Assembly: GCA_001599715.1 (NCBI GenBank)
Contig: BCHU01000004.1
Span: 62,001 to 126,000 of the forward strand
Origin: Phaeotremella fagi
Lineage: Eukaryota > Basidiomycota > Tremellomycetes > Tremellales > Phaeotremellaceae
Direction of reading: 5' to 3'
DNA: 64,000 nucleotides
Shown one piece after another: positions 22,901 to 36,208 of the stretch (positions are counted from its first letter, which is position 1; the number at the start of each line of letters is the position of its first letter). A program made the position numbers and the translations under genes. The notes beneath the pieces are model-generated. The model saw only the letters and a program-made list of their open reading frames with translations, made no database searches and was not told where the DNA came from.

Positions 22901-23157
22901 GATGTATGATTTAGATACGAGCTGGAAAGCGGTGATCAGTACATTAACAGCATGTTCATTTTTCTGTTCCCGAGGGATTTGAGAACAGGCGTGTTTTCCC
23001 AAAGCCTTCCGCAAACCTTTCATTAACATCGCATTGGCCTTCTCTCCCAAAAAAAAACTCAACAGAAGGCAGGTTGCAATCATTTCCCCTTGAGGCTTCT
23101 ACATTTCTTGTTACTTTGTCGAAAATTTCTCAACCAATGAGAGCATTCAGTCCAGTT

Positions 23158-23948
23158 ATGTCCCAATCTCAAGCCTCCGGATCTAATCCTAATTTAAGCG
23201 TTACTCACCCTACAATCAAAAGTTGCCCAATGCTGGAGTAAGTGATTGAAGTTTTTGATTGAAGTTTCACAAAACTGACTGATGCAAAATCAACAGCATA
23301 CCAGCGGTGGCTACCCTAATGAACTATAATAACGGAATTGTAATTAATATTCATACAAGTTACAATGGGAAACACTTCTCAGAAGACGTTGCATGCCGGC
23401 ATAACGGGCTACAAAATAGTTATCGTAGTTCCCCAACGAAGATTCGTGGTACAATTTCAGAAACAGAAGATTGGTCTCAAGATATCAATGCTTGGGTAAC
23501 AGAGTGGGTGAGATTGATGGAGAAAAGGAGAGTCAAGTCTAAAGCCAAAGATCAAGTAACCGTTCAAAGATGCCATGAAGAAGTCCTTGAAACTTGGAGT
23601 ACAGTTGAAACCTACTTAGGAGAGATGAGCGAGAGTCACAGAAGTGAATGTCTCAAGTATTTCAGTGATAAGCACTACACAGAAATAGGGGAGAACCATT
23701 GGATTCCTAACTTATCGTGGCAGGAAGAAGGCTTTGTTACCACTGGTGAACGTCCAGCTCAGGAAAAATTCCAGGAAATGCAGGGAGTTAAGATACAAGA
23801 AGAGGAAGAGGATGTCGAGGAAGAGGTGTACGCGTCTGTTGAGTCGGATGTTAAGAAAGAGGATGAAGAGGTATACGAGTCTATTGAGTCAATTACTAAA
23901 AAAGAGGAGGACGAGGACGACAAGATGTTGATCAAAATTGAAGATTAA
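23158..23948 (+). CDS. Tandem family protein 3 with SUMO-consensus tail
   Basis: The first exon MSQSQASGSNPNLSV matches family protein 2 at the start. After an intron ending at about 23295 the protein continues IPAVATLMNYNNGIV. The core has ETEDWSQDINAWVTEW, KSKAKDQVTVQRCHEEV, MSESHRSECLKYFSDKHYT, NHWIPN and EGFVTTGERPAQE. The tail has two Y-x-S-[VI]-E-S units (YASVESD and YESIESI) and SUMO-consensus sites VKKE and a terminal IKIE. Gene order 1-2-3 is head to tail at about 1.1-1.2 kb spacing, which fits recent local duplication. Proteins 2 and 3 are closer to each other than to 1. Confidence 0.65.
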
Positions 23949-24403
23949 GTGTTCGGTTTTGATGGTTTTGAGTAGAATTGCTGCACGGTAGTGGGAATGA
24001 ATTTAATGTTATACATATTAGAGTCTACAAACACATTGCTAGGCGTATTTGGTCATTTCATTCTGTCGGAGCAGTCAATCGATCATTCCTTCTTTGGCAG
24101 GGAAGACTTCCTTTGGAATCGTTTTCCCTCTTCAGATCTGTGGAGAACATTCGAAGACCATGAAGGACATGTGATGAAGGTGTGATGCAGTACGACCTTT
24201 CTGAAGATGTGTATATCCTGGAGGTCAGAATCCTTTCAGTGAAGGAGGGAGGAATGCTAATTAGGCGCCTCAAAGCTTATTTAGGCGCTCAACTGGTTTG
24301 CGCGCCACATTGATTGAACGCTGACGCGCACTGAAATGTCATGTGTAGGATTTGGATTTCAACGTTATTCAACATTATTCTTATCTTCTTAAATTAGTCA
24401 AAT
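23949..24403. other. Intergenic region
   Basis: About 450 bp between family protein 3 and Rpn8. It contains the Rpn8 promoter, and a GGCGC-rich stretch around 24260-24330. No gene is supported. Confidence 0.35.
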
Positions 24404-25802
24404 ATGGGTGGTTTAACAACGGCGCAGGTAGGTATCGGGTCGTCATGGGAGTCCAAAAGAATACCTATCTAACCATACCAAAAACAGGTCACTGAAATGT
24501 CTGGAACGAATGTGTAGGTTGGACCAACGCTGCTAAAGATCCCAACTTACATCTCTTAGTATCATTCATCCATTAGTTCTACTATCTGTATGTATCACTG
24601 GTATGACTTAGACTGACAGGCCAGGTCGTCGATCATGCTTCAAGAGTTCCTCTGCCTAACAGGAAAAGAGTTTTAGGTGTTCTACTAGGTCAAGATGATG
24701 GGAAAACAATCAATGTCGCTAATTCGTATGTCTTCGATACAAGTCTAACAGACCATACCTGACCACCTCACAGCTTCGCCGTCCCATTCGAAGAAGATGA
24801 CAGAGATCCAAAAACTTTTTTCCTGGATTTAGATTACGTTCAAGAAATGTGGAACATGTTTAGGAAGGTTAATGGTAAGTTGGCGTCGACCACGACCATT
24901 GCGAGTTATTGGTTCCAGCTGACACACGATCCAGCAAAAGAAAGACCAGTTGGATTCTACCACACAGGTCCTAGACTACGTTCTTCTGATTTGGAGATTT
25001 CTGAACTTTTCAAGAGATTCTGTGTCAGACCTGTCATGGTTATTGTCGATGTTAGGGCTGTTGGTGGAAGAGGCGACACGGGGATACCTACAGATGCTTA
25101 TTTCGCTGTTGAGGAGATTAAAGATGTAAGTGTGATTAGATCTAGTATCTGGCTTCAAAGGCTGACTGACATAGGACGGAACCGCTACCCAACGTACATT
25201 CACACACATATCAACCGCAATAGAAGCTGAAGAAGCCGAGGAAATCGGTGTAGAACATCTCCTCCGTGACATTTCATCCTCAACCACAGTCTCGTCATCC
25301 CTTTTAACCACTCAATCATTATCAACCAGAATCACAGCACAGGTCTCAGCTCTACGGGGACTTCAAGCGAGATTAATCGATATCAGAGATTATCTAGACG
25401 CGGTCAGAAAAGGAAAGTTACCGATCAATCATCAAGTTATATATCAATTACAAGAGATTGTCGGTTTACTACCAGAACTAGGGGGTGATGTAGAACTTGG
25501 AAAGGCATTTAGGGTTGGGGTTAACGATGGATCGGCCGTTGTTTATTTGAGTGCTATGATCAGAACAGTTTTGGCTCTACATGATTTAAGTGAGTGTCGT
25601 TTTGAATACATCACAGAGGACTGACTCCCTGGCAGTTGAAAATAGAATCACAAATTCAGAACAGGAGCTTGAAGATACGAAATCATCAGAAACGAAAGCA
25701 AACGAGGCGGCTGCTTCAGCTGCTGGTATCAAAGTTGAGGACGTTGAGAAGGCTCAGAAAGAGAAGGAAGAGGAGGAGAAGGATAAGAAGGATAAGAAGT
25801 GA
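24404..25802 (+). CDS. RPN8: 26S proteasome lid subunit Rpn8
   Basis: This is the MPN-domain partner of the Rpn11 deubiquitinase in the proteasome lid. The first exons encode MGGLTTAQVTEMSGTN, then a 28-nt exon IIHPLVLLS, then VVDHASRVPLPNRKRVLGVL. Further exons give FAVPFEEDDRDPKTFFLDLD and, across an intron of about 60 nt, RKVN-AKERPVGFYHTGPRL. The active-site position reads FYHTGP, so the JAMM zinc ligands (H-x-H) are missing, as is normal for Rpn8. DAYFAVEEIKDDGT and GVEHLLRDI follow, and the C-terminal helices contain HQVIYQLQEIVGLLP. The tail is rich in Lys/Glu/Asp (EEEEKDKKDKK). Intron boundaries were chosen because they restore the family sequence exactly. Confidence 0.95.
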
Positions 25803-26070
25803 GGTGTATATGACTATGATAGGATATGCAATGCATAGATTGTACCGTAACACTGGGATGCTGATGTGATAGTCGGTGAACGTGGCACTTTCCTTAGTGG
25901 CCTTTCTGGACTCTGGATGACGTACAAGTGAAGTCATAATTCAGATGTCAGATGGTCAATGGATAAGTCGAGATAGAGATAGAAGACATCTAGATCCGTC
26001 GTTCACATCAACATCCAACAACTCAAGATAATTTACTTACACATCAAACCAGCAGAACCTCAATTTCATC

Positions 26071-27272
26071 ATGTTCCGTCTCCGATCGCTCCCACTCACC
26101 ACGATGCATCGCTCCACACCCCGAATCATCATGAGAACAATCACCACCACCCCCAGCCCACTGAACAAAGGACCCAAAATGACTCAAGGTCATTCAACAT
26201 CCAAATCCAAAGATCCAATGCATACCGATAAAGACACCCAAAGCGCCAGTATCCGATCTGCGAAAAACACCAAAAACCATTCAAACCCGGGTCAAGAGGA
26301 ACCACTGGATGCAGCTAGTCAATCGTCGAAATCGACTTCGAACAAGGCGGACGCGAAGGATAAAGGACAGGCTGGGGCTATGCAGGATCAAGTTGGGGGT
26401 CAGGATGATGCGGATAAAGGTAGGGGGGTGGTGATGGGTGGTGAGGAGCCTGCTGAGGCGGCGGGAGTTTTGGAGAATGTCGCTAAGAGTTTGGGTTTTG
26501 ATAAATTGAAGGAAATGCACAAGGTGGGTGGTGTTGCTTACTGGGGTGTAGGGGAATGTGAGAGTGGTACAGTACTGAATACTCCACAGGACGGACGTAA
26601 TTTCCACACCTCAGCTAGACAGTTTAAAGATAAACATTCGACCCCGACTCCTAAATCCCCTCGGGAGCCCAAAGAGAAGAATCTCAAGGGAGACCAGAAT
26701 CAACATCTTAAACATAAAGACAGTAAATCTGGTGACTCGGGGAAAGGGAATGTACGTCTCGTCTCCACATCGCTACTCAGCTTGATTCTGATTTTGACAT
26801 AGGCCGCCGCTGAACCTCATTTACCATCGAAATCCAAGGGTACGGGTGTGAAGGGATTCCATACTTCGGCTACAATTTTGACAAAGGAAGCGGGATATAC
26901 GAAAGCCATTGATTCAGAACCAAAACGATCAGGCTATGTATGTCACCTAAAATCCTGGGGTTGCTGACATAAATCACAGGATACACCACCAGAAGCTCTC
27001 CCTCCAAACTTAACCTCAGCTTATGGGTCTCAAGCAACCCCTCAACCAGACTCCAAGGATATCCCTTCCTCACAAATCCCGCATTCTTCAACTGCCGTTG
27101 ATCCGCCTAATCAGACTTTGAGGAAGCAGGCTTTGGAGGGTACTTTGGCTTCAAGGAATAAACAACCTGATGATGAGGCTGGGTGAGTTTTGGCGGGTTG
27201 TTTTAATGGATTCAAACTGATGGTGGAAATAGGAAATTGGGTTTGAATGAGGCTTGGAAACATAGAAAGTAG
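26071..27272 (+). CDS. Hydrophilic protein with repeated presequence-like FHTSA motifs
   Basis: Unrecognised protein. The N-terminus is basic and hydroxylated (MFRLRSLPLTTMHRST, then RIIMRTITTTPSPLNKG), typical of a mitochondrial targeting sequence. The rest is Lys/Gln/Ser/Asp-rich and disordered (TSNKADAKDKGQAGAMQ), with a conserved-looking patch AAGVLENVAKSLGFDKLKE before an intron. Two FHTSA motifs follow introns or linkers: DGRNFHTSARQFKDK and GVKGFHTSATILTKE. The motif [RKG]-x-FHTSA is common at fungal presequence cleavage sites, so its internal repetition is odd. Later exons encode DTPPEALPPNLTSAYGS and KLGLNEAWKHRK, ending TAG at 27270-27272. Introns were placed at about 26523-26589, 26750-26800, 26938-26978 and 27183-27233. 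Confidence 0.55.
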
Positions 27273-27428
27273 CTTGGTGGATAGCTTGGATCGTGGTTGT
27301 GGATGGTCTGCTGTAACTCATTCAGAAGGAAACAAAACAATAAACACAATATCCGTAAAGTCTGAGATCGTGATTCATATTGTATAATTTGAACGATGTG
27401 AATTTACAAATCACCCACCTCCCTTGCC

Positions 27429-28250
27429 CTATTTCCCCCTCTCCCGATCCCTTTGATCCTCACTAGCGCCCCATGAATCGAACCACCCCACCCAACTCGA
27501 AACAGCGACTTCATCAATTTCCCCGTCGTTCCTAATAAATGACTCTGAAGGCATGACAGGTCGATCGACGTGGATCTCCACTGGATCAGGGATATCGGGT
27601 TGATGGATCTGGTCGATGAGCGATGGGAATGAATTGGAAAGGTTCTCTTTCATTTTGGTTGTGAATTCGGTCATCTATGTAATCAGCTTGTCACTTGGAT
27701 TCGTTCACTTACATCATTCACACCCATCAGCCTGGAAACTATGTAGGCTGATATACCAGCTGTCCCAAAGACAAACGCGGTCGCTATCCCCAAAGCCTGA
27801 ATACCCATCCAAGGCGAGATTTTATCCTCCTCACGAATCTCTTCTTCAATAGGTGACGGTCCAGGACGTAGATTTCTGGACGATTTCAAATACTGTTCTT
27901 CTGTTTCATTGAAGTTCGACTCTAATGACGAAGTCGAGTTGGTTTGTGTCGATGAAGCTAATCTGTTTCTGAGTTGAGGATTGATATGTGAATGTCGGTG
28001 GGAGATGAAATTCGGTGCGGGGGTGTTGAGTTTTATTGCCTGTCGAACGAAGGGGATGACGAGGACTGTCAAGCCTGCCGTTATCCCTACCTATAATTCC
28101 AACATATCAGTCATACCCGCTGAATAACCAATTGTTTGATTGACCTACAGTCGCGCCCATCACATAAAAAGCGACTTTTGGGATTTTCTTTTTCTTCATC
28201 TCAGGAGTCGGGGAAGTGATTGAGGATTCACCATTCTTCACTAAATCCAT
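27429..28250 (-). CDS. Two-TM protein resembling TMEM242
   Basis: The protein starts MDLVKNGESSITSPTPEM, then a basic patch KKKKIP and TM1 (VAFYVMGATVGITAGLTVLV, formed across an intron ending near 28088). A Ser/Asn-rich loop follows, then an acidic EEEIREED patch and TM2 (MGIQALGIATAFVFGTAGI). The segment after TM2 reads SRLMGVNDVNDMTEFTTKM, then KENLSNSFPSL. The order 'ALG, G-rich TM, LMGV, EF..KM' matches what I know of TMEM242, a mitochondrial complex assembly protein, which supports a tentative assignment. Other two-TM mitochondrial proteins cannot be excluded. It is convergent with the FHTSA protein. The stop is within 27429-27431. Confidence 0.5.
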
Positions 28251-28520
28251 CCTGAATTATTTATCTTCTTTCCCTTCCTATAGGCTGTCTGACTTTCTTT
28301 TCTATCTCACCGAGATGTGGATGGTCTGGATGTTATTCTGGAGGATGTGATATGGAAGAAATGAGAGTCCGACTGAACGTTCTAACTTTTTTAAACAAAC
28401 ATTGCGGAGCCCCACGTGGATTTTTAGATTTTTCAACCCATTTCGAAAATTTGTTTTTCTTTCTGGTACCATCATCCATTCAACCTATTCACTCGATTCA
28501 AATCATTTAGGAAGATCACG

Positions 28521-31500
28521 ATGTCTACCAGGGTATCAAGATCCAAGAGGAAAGCAGGAGCCAATGGCGAATCATCGATATCAGGGAAGAAGGTTCGTGA
28601 AAACTCGATCTTGTTGATTATGTTTGGTCTTATTGACGTCGCTCTAGTCGGTGAAGAAAGTTAAAATTCCCTCTCCGGTGTCTGATGATGACAGTGAAGA
28701 CGCTGGAGAGAACTTCAACATCTACGATGATCCTATGATTGATGATCCCGGGTCGTCTGCTTCTGATTCTGAATCTAATCCTGGAGATGATGTAGACGAA
28801 GCTTTCGACACCGAATCTGATGAGTTCAATCCTCAACCTGGACCTTCGAAACCTACCCCAAAAGCCAACAAGGGGTTATACAAACCACCGACCCTAGCAG
28901 AACTAGAAAAATTGAACGCAGCCCAATCAACTGGAAACACCTTCGCCCTCCAACTAGAATCCCTACTTTCTTCGACATTACTGCCAACAAGCCCAACATC
29001 AAACCTAAAATCCTTACTATCCTCCCTTCACAACCATATCCAGTCTCTTCCAACTATCCCCGGTCTATCCCCTAAAGATGCTATCAAACGTCTGAAAAAT
29101 ACGGATATACCTTGGGTGGGACCTAAAGAATTTTCACCACTTTCACATGGAGAGAGTATGAAGCAATGGACGATTGGATTTGAGAAACCTAGTGAAATCT
29201 TGATTGGTGGGAGTTGGGGGGTTTGTGGAGGTTACAAAAAGGGAAAGGGGGATGCTGGAGCGATTGATATGGTTCTGGTCATGCCTGAAGTGAGTTTATG
29301 AGTTTGATTGCACTAACGGTCAGTCGTTGTTCTCTGCAAAAGATCGATTGTCGTTTCGATACTTCCATAAACGGTCATACTACCTTGCAGCTGTCTATTC
29401 GGCTTTGAAACAATTCTCTACTCAACCTTCTTCACCGATCCATGACGCCAGTCTTCATTGGAGTTTCTCGGCTGGAGATGATAAACGACCAATCATCGTC
29501 ATTTCAATAGGGAAAGCGCAAGGATTGAAGTACTCTCAAGAAATCCGAATCCACACTTCAGCACCATCCAATCTTTTCCCTTCCAATACGATCTATCCCA
29601 CAAAGTCACTCATCAAAATACAATCAGACGAAACCCCAACACCACTTTACGCAACGTCTTTAATGCATGAGACACTCCATAAATCCCATTTACTCCATTT
29701 ACATCAACTATCACAAAAGCTGTCACCAGCTCGTACACTAGATTCTTATCTCATGTTATGGCGATTGTGGTGTTCAAAAAGAGGTATCCATCGGAATAGA
29801 GGAGCGAGCGGTTGGTTTGCTAGTGTTTTATTGGGGATTATCGTCGATGGAGGTGATGTTGGTGGTGTGAACGGTGTCCGTGCTCAATATAAAAAACTAA
29901 AAGGTTTAGGAAGGGGATTAGGTGCTTGGGGCTTTCTAAGAGCTGTTTGGGAGTTTATCGGTATGTCATCCATTGTTTTAGAGGTAAGATTGACTGACCT
30001 CCACAGCTTATACTGATTTTGAAAACACACCTGTTTTCGGTGCAAGCGTTTCAGACGCTGCTGTAAGTTTTACCTTGGGACAATACTGATCTCCTAGATA
30101 CTTCGCACTGAATTTATCAGTTCATTCCAAGATATCCTGGTCGATCATTCTGGGTCTGTGAACGTGTTTGCTGGATGGAACAAGGGGGAGATTGGATTTG
30201 TGAGTTTGAATCGAGGAGGTAAAGCTCATCTTAATAGCTTCGTCATCATGCTCGAGAAACTCTTGCTTCGTTAGAGGATCCTGGGGTTGATCGTTTTGCT
30301 GAGGTCTTTTTGAAGAGTCAATCGTTGGCTTCTGCTGTCTATGACGATTATCTCAAGTAAGTTTGATCTCTGATATATCTAACAAGTCCAGATTCGACAT
30401 CTCTTCCGTCACTCTGAAAACCACTCTTGTGGACCAAGTTGAAAAGTCAAACCAACAACATCTCGTTTCTAAAATCTACGATATCCTCGTGTCAGGTCTA
30501 GGCGATCGAGCACGTCTAGTTCACATTGAAGTCGAGGACTCCACAATATCCGTCGGGGTCATCTTCAACTCGGCCAACGCTACACGGGTAATCGACATCG
30601 GTCCCAGCGCTGAACAACCTGAAGCTGGCCAAGCCTTCCGTGATCTTTGGGGAGAGAAGGCTGAACTCCGTCGATTCAAGGATGGGTCCATATCAGAATC
30701 GGTGGTTTGGGATCTATCCAGACCTGAGGAAGCTACTACTATCCCAACACGAATCGTTAAGTGGCTTTTACATCTTCATTTCAATGTCGACGAAAGCGTC
30801 ATCAAATCTCTATCATCGGGATCTGATTGGCTCAGTATAGTCCAAACACCACCTTCGGCTCGTGATGCCATATCAATCTCTGGATCTGAAAGACAAGGGT
30901 TCCGACCAGTCCTCGAAGCCTACGATTCACTTTACAAAATACTTAAAAACATCGATGACCAATTACCTCTATCTATACTTGACGTCACACCGTGTTCGGA
31001 ATTGCTTCGCTATTCAAGCGTCTTCGTACCCCATCCAATCGATATCGCTCGATTCAGTACTGCACCAGATTGTTTGAAATGGTTACCTCACGCTGAAGTC
31101 ATCATGCAATTTGAAAGTTCGACCCGTTGGCCAGAAGATTTAGCTGCTATCCAAAAGGTCAAATCTGCGTTGCTGGAAAAAGTCGCTAGAGTCGTTAGTG
31201 GTCAGATGTCTCAAGCGACGGTCTCGGTTGTCATGGACAACAACGCTAGCGAAATCGAAGACGGCGTGTCGTTGGAGATTGTTTTACCTCAGGGTTTAGC
31301 TTTGAGAGTTCGAATTTGGCATGAGAAGGAAAGGTTGCTACTCGAGAGGATACTAGAGGATTCACCGGTGTTGGCCTTAGCTACGTCGTTACCGAAACCG
31401 CCAAGACGATTAGTGATTCCAGCTCTCAAATCTCATCTTCATAGATTCATCTACAGTCCCCAACATCATCAGACCATCTCGCCTTTACATCATCGCTTCC

Positions 31501-32544
31501 CTTCATATTCTTCAGCAACGAGATTACTAAAACGATGGCTATCGTCTCATTTGTTATCTAACCACGTCAACGCGGAGACGATAGAACTCATAATGGCACT
31601 TCAATATCTTGATCCTGGAAGTCGTTCGATCCCATCAAGCGCTTCGACCGGTTTCGTACGAGCCATAGAATTCCTATCGAATTGGGATTGGAGGAATGAA
31701 CCGATCTATGTCCCCGTGTTCTCAGCTTCCAGTGAGGCTTCGAACGGACGAACGAGATTCCCTGACATCGATCGAAAGAATGGTATCATTGAATTTGAGA
31801 GGTTGAGATCGAACGATAAGGAAATACATAAAGGTGCTTGGGTGGTTGTTACCGAAAAAGATGTTGGTGGGGTACGATGGACAGAGGAAAGACCTAGTAG
31901 AGTGGTAGCTGGTAGAATTGGAGTTTTGGCCAAAGCTACAATCGAAGCTATGACCCTTGGGATCAATGGTGAATTAGATGTCAAAGTGAGTTAAATATAT
32001 AACGTCAACTAACGGCTAGTCATTGTTCAAATCCCCATTGAATCATTACGACTTCGTCATCAACCTGAACCCATCGTTACTTACGCGATACAGTCAAGCA
32101 ATCGAACCGAATCCAACCGAATGGGAATCGAAATTGAAATACAGAAATATAAGTGATGGGGGAGTGTATGGTTCAGAGATAAGAGTTTCGTTCGATCCAG
32201 CTGAAACTTTTGTCAAAGATTTAGAGGTGAGCTTATGAGTTGGATTATACTGATGAATAGCGAGTCTACGGGGATACTCTGTTGGTGTTTTACGATAATC
32301 TAGGTGGTTCAAAGATAGGTTGTCTTTGGAATCCTACGAAAGAACATTCAAGGAATTTGAAACCTTTCTTGGGGCATTCCACTAAACCTTCTCCGGGAGA
32401 GGTGAGTTGTAGACGACTCTATTTGGGTTTGGAGCTGATATAATCATTTAGTCTACTTTGGTAGAGATCAATAAAGAAAGTATTTTGGCTGAGATTGGTA
32501 GACTTGGACAGGGGTTGATTGAGAAGATCGTTTTGAGATCTTAG
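28521..32544 (+). CDS. UTP22: U3 snoRNA-associated protein Utp22 (NOL6/Nrap)
   Basis: This is a nucleolar component of the UTP-C subcomplex of the small-subunit processome, needed for early 18S rRNA processing. The N-terminus is basic (MSTRVSRSKRKAGANGE) and then very acidic (SDDDSEDAGENFNIYDD). The Nrap core starts with LYKPPTLAELEKL. The diagnostic block is SWGVCGGYKKGKGDAGAIDM, then SLFSAKDRLSFRYFHKRSYY after an intron. Later parts include FRDLWGEKAELRRFKDGSI, ESVVWDLSRP and RRLVIPALKSHLHRF, and the large exon 30363-31994 holds the central domains. The last exons read HYDFVINLNPSLLTRYSQ and VYGDTLLVFYDN-like sequence, ending with TAG 32542-32544. About eight introns are present. Length (about 1,100 residues) fits the family. 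Confidence 0.9.
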
Positions 32545-32635
32545 TTTACAGCATTCATAGCATAAGTAGGATCGGATGAGATGGACATCCACTAAACATG
32601 AAGTATCACAGAAACATTGATTTACATACGACTAC

Positions 32636-33898
<1,263 letters not shown>

Positions 33899-34322
33899 CT
33901 TGATGATGGTAAGAATTCTACCTTCTCTGAGTTACCTTTTATCAAGATGGAGACGTCAAGTGGAGGTCGGCCATTCTGCAAAGTGGCGCCGGAAACTTGT
34001 TGTTTCCAGTATCTCATGAGCAATCTCAAAGTGAATCGATTTCACAAACTTTACCACAGACTTGTCAAGTGGTTAAATGTCGAGTACGGTAGCTCTTGCT
34101 GGAAAAAGAAAAAACTCCCCGGTTGATCAGTTAGCATTGATAGCATTGACAAAAACACCGCCATTCTTGCACTCCAACTCTTCCGTAGGCTTCGTTTTCT
34201 CCTTTCATTGACTTCCAGCCCAGCTTCACATCAGTGACAATGTCTTTCAGAAGATGAATTTCTTCATTGACTTACTCTTTCTCCAACCATCAAGCACGAG
34301 TCTACCTCAAGTCAGTGGAAAG
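33899..34322. other. Divergent intergenic region
   Basis: About 420 bp between the AKR start and the F-box gene start, carrying both promoters. The ORF read into this from upstream (Met at 34254) is considered leader. Confidence 0.35.
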
Positions 34323-35579
34323 ATGACAACCGAATTCTCAACCTATATTCCCGTGAACAGTTCAGCTACTTCGTTTTCGGCTCTACCGACAGAACTGTTG
34401 ATATCTATCTTCAAGTACGTCAGAAATTCAGAACATCGACATTCCGTTTCATGGAAGGACATTTCATACCTCGCCAGCTGTGCTAGAGTCAACGACGTTG
34501 AGTTTACACTTTTGATCGTCGTCTACAGTCCTGTCGTACCCGTATTAACTTCTTGAGGATAGAGATTCAACTCCATTGCCAGTCCCTTGTTATACGACCC
34601 ACCTTTCGTTAGGGATTTTGATAAATTCCTGGTCGATATCACAAATACTTCTTCTTCAATTGAAGATCGAAAATCAGTACCCAAAGAAGTCTATATAAAC
34701 AATATCCGCCAGCTACATCTGTTAACCACAGTCGAATACGACCCTGGGAAATCGCTATTTTCAAACGATTTGTTGAATCCAGGAAGCACAATTTCTTCCA
34801 GACAAGTCGAATATCATTCCTTCCATTTTGCAAGAGTGAGAGAACTTCGAACTTGGGAAGCGAGTTTTGGGGATATGTTGAAGTCAGTCAGTAATACCCC
34901 ATTCAAACATTTAGAGTCCATTGCCTTTTTGTCAAGACATATCACTCCTCCATTGAAGAGGTCGTCTAGAAACCATAGGATCAGAATTCTTGATGAGATA
35001 AGCCAGTCTGCCGAAAGGAAACTCTTATGGCATATGTTCGAATTCATTAACACAAATGATTCAAATGTCAAGTCCATATGTATTCCAGAAATCACTCCAA
35101 TCACGGTTGCAGCCCGGGGCTTATACATAGACTCGAAGAAACCCATTACGATTGTACAACATTTTTATCGTAATTGGGGTTCCCAATATGGATCTGATAC
35201 TAGACTTCAAATCATACCCGGTTCTCAGAACGTGCTAGTGTTCCCGCCTACAAATAACCCAACAATTTTGAACGAAATTCATCAGCTCGCTTTGCGTTTA
35301 GTGAGGTCATTTGAGCCTCATATCGACGCCGCAAGTTTTTGGTTGCGATTGGACAACAAATGTATAGTTTTAACGCAAGAGCAGCTGATCGCCGATATCG
35401 CTGGGAAAACGTCGATCACAATATATACACCGTACGAAACATCCAGTAACCAAGAAATAGAATCGACTTCTGAACAAGAGTCCATCGATCAAGCTATCTT
35501 GAGTTTACCGGAAATTTATCGACCACAAAGTGTAACTTGGAGGAGAAGGTTGGATACAAAACTTCCTTGTATGGTTTAG
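34323..35579 (+). CDS. F-box family protein, copy A
   Basis: The start MTTEFSTYIPVNS precedes a recognisable F-box: FSALPTELLISIFKYVRNSE, then SWKDISYLASCAR joined across an intron (about 34488-34562) to RFNSIASPLLYDPP. The rest is a long variable region with leucine-rich-like stretches (INNIRQLHLLTTVEYDP, KHLESIAFLSRHI) and a block RLQIIPGSQNVLVFP. That block has a direct counterpart in the next gene (TIQIIPGVHNIIIFP), so the two are paralogues with the same intron position. Such F-box genes are often lineage-expanded in Tremellomycetes and Agaricomycetes and probably act as SCF substrate receptors. The end RRRLDTKLPCMV matches the end of copy B loosely. Confidence 0.7.
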
Positions 35580-36208
35580 AGGTTCTTGAGTCTGTAAAGA
35601 AGGGTAAGAGGGTGGGGTCGTGATAGCGGTCTCTGTGCAATGCATGAAATATTACTATTCCAACGACCAAAACCTATGTTTCATTCTGATTTATTACCAA
35701 AAAAAAGGTATAGATGTGCAGGCATTATCGGTGTAAACATCCTAGCGAGAGCTGCCGAAGTCAATTGTGGGTGAGGTATTTATCCTTCAAAAGCATGTGT
35801 ACTGTACAATGAAGTACTGTACTGTAAGTCGGTCGCCGGGATAGTGATGTCACTTTATGAGTTATAACGATCATCCTTCACTATGAGAAGACAGCAATCA
35901 CAAATTTCATCCTTTTATTCACATCTACTCACTGCTAAATTGTACGTCTTCTTTCTTTTAATTTGACCATCCTTTGATCTGACTGCACACCGTCCGTAGA
36001 CCAACGTCTTGATTGCAGAAGCCATGTCTCCTCTCTCCTGAAATCAGCTTAGTGAGATCCTCCTTTCAAGTTGTCTCCTTCAAGGGGCGTGCTTGTCTTC
36101 TACTTCTTGGTCTTCCAATCCCAACAACTACACTTACCTCAAAAAAAGTATTATATTCCCCTTCTTTCTTTTCTTTCTTTTTCATAACCACATCAAGCAA
36201 ATCAAGAA
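35580..36208. other. Spacer between two F-box paralogues
   Basis: About 630 bp without a supported gene. A tandem GTACTGTA repeat lies near 35800-35830 and a TTCTTTC-rich run near 36160-36180. It includes the promoter of copy B. Confidence 0.35.

Noticed and set aside
26281..26607. Minus-strand ORF of 108 codons
   Set aside because: Antisense to the FHTSA-protein exon, no recognisable features.
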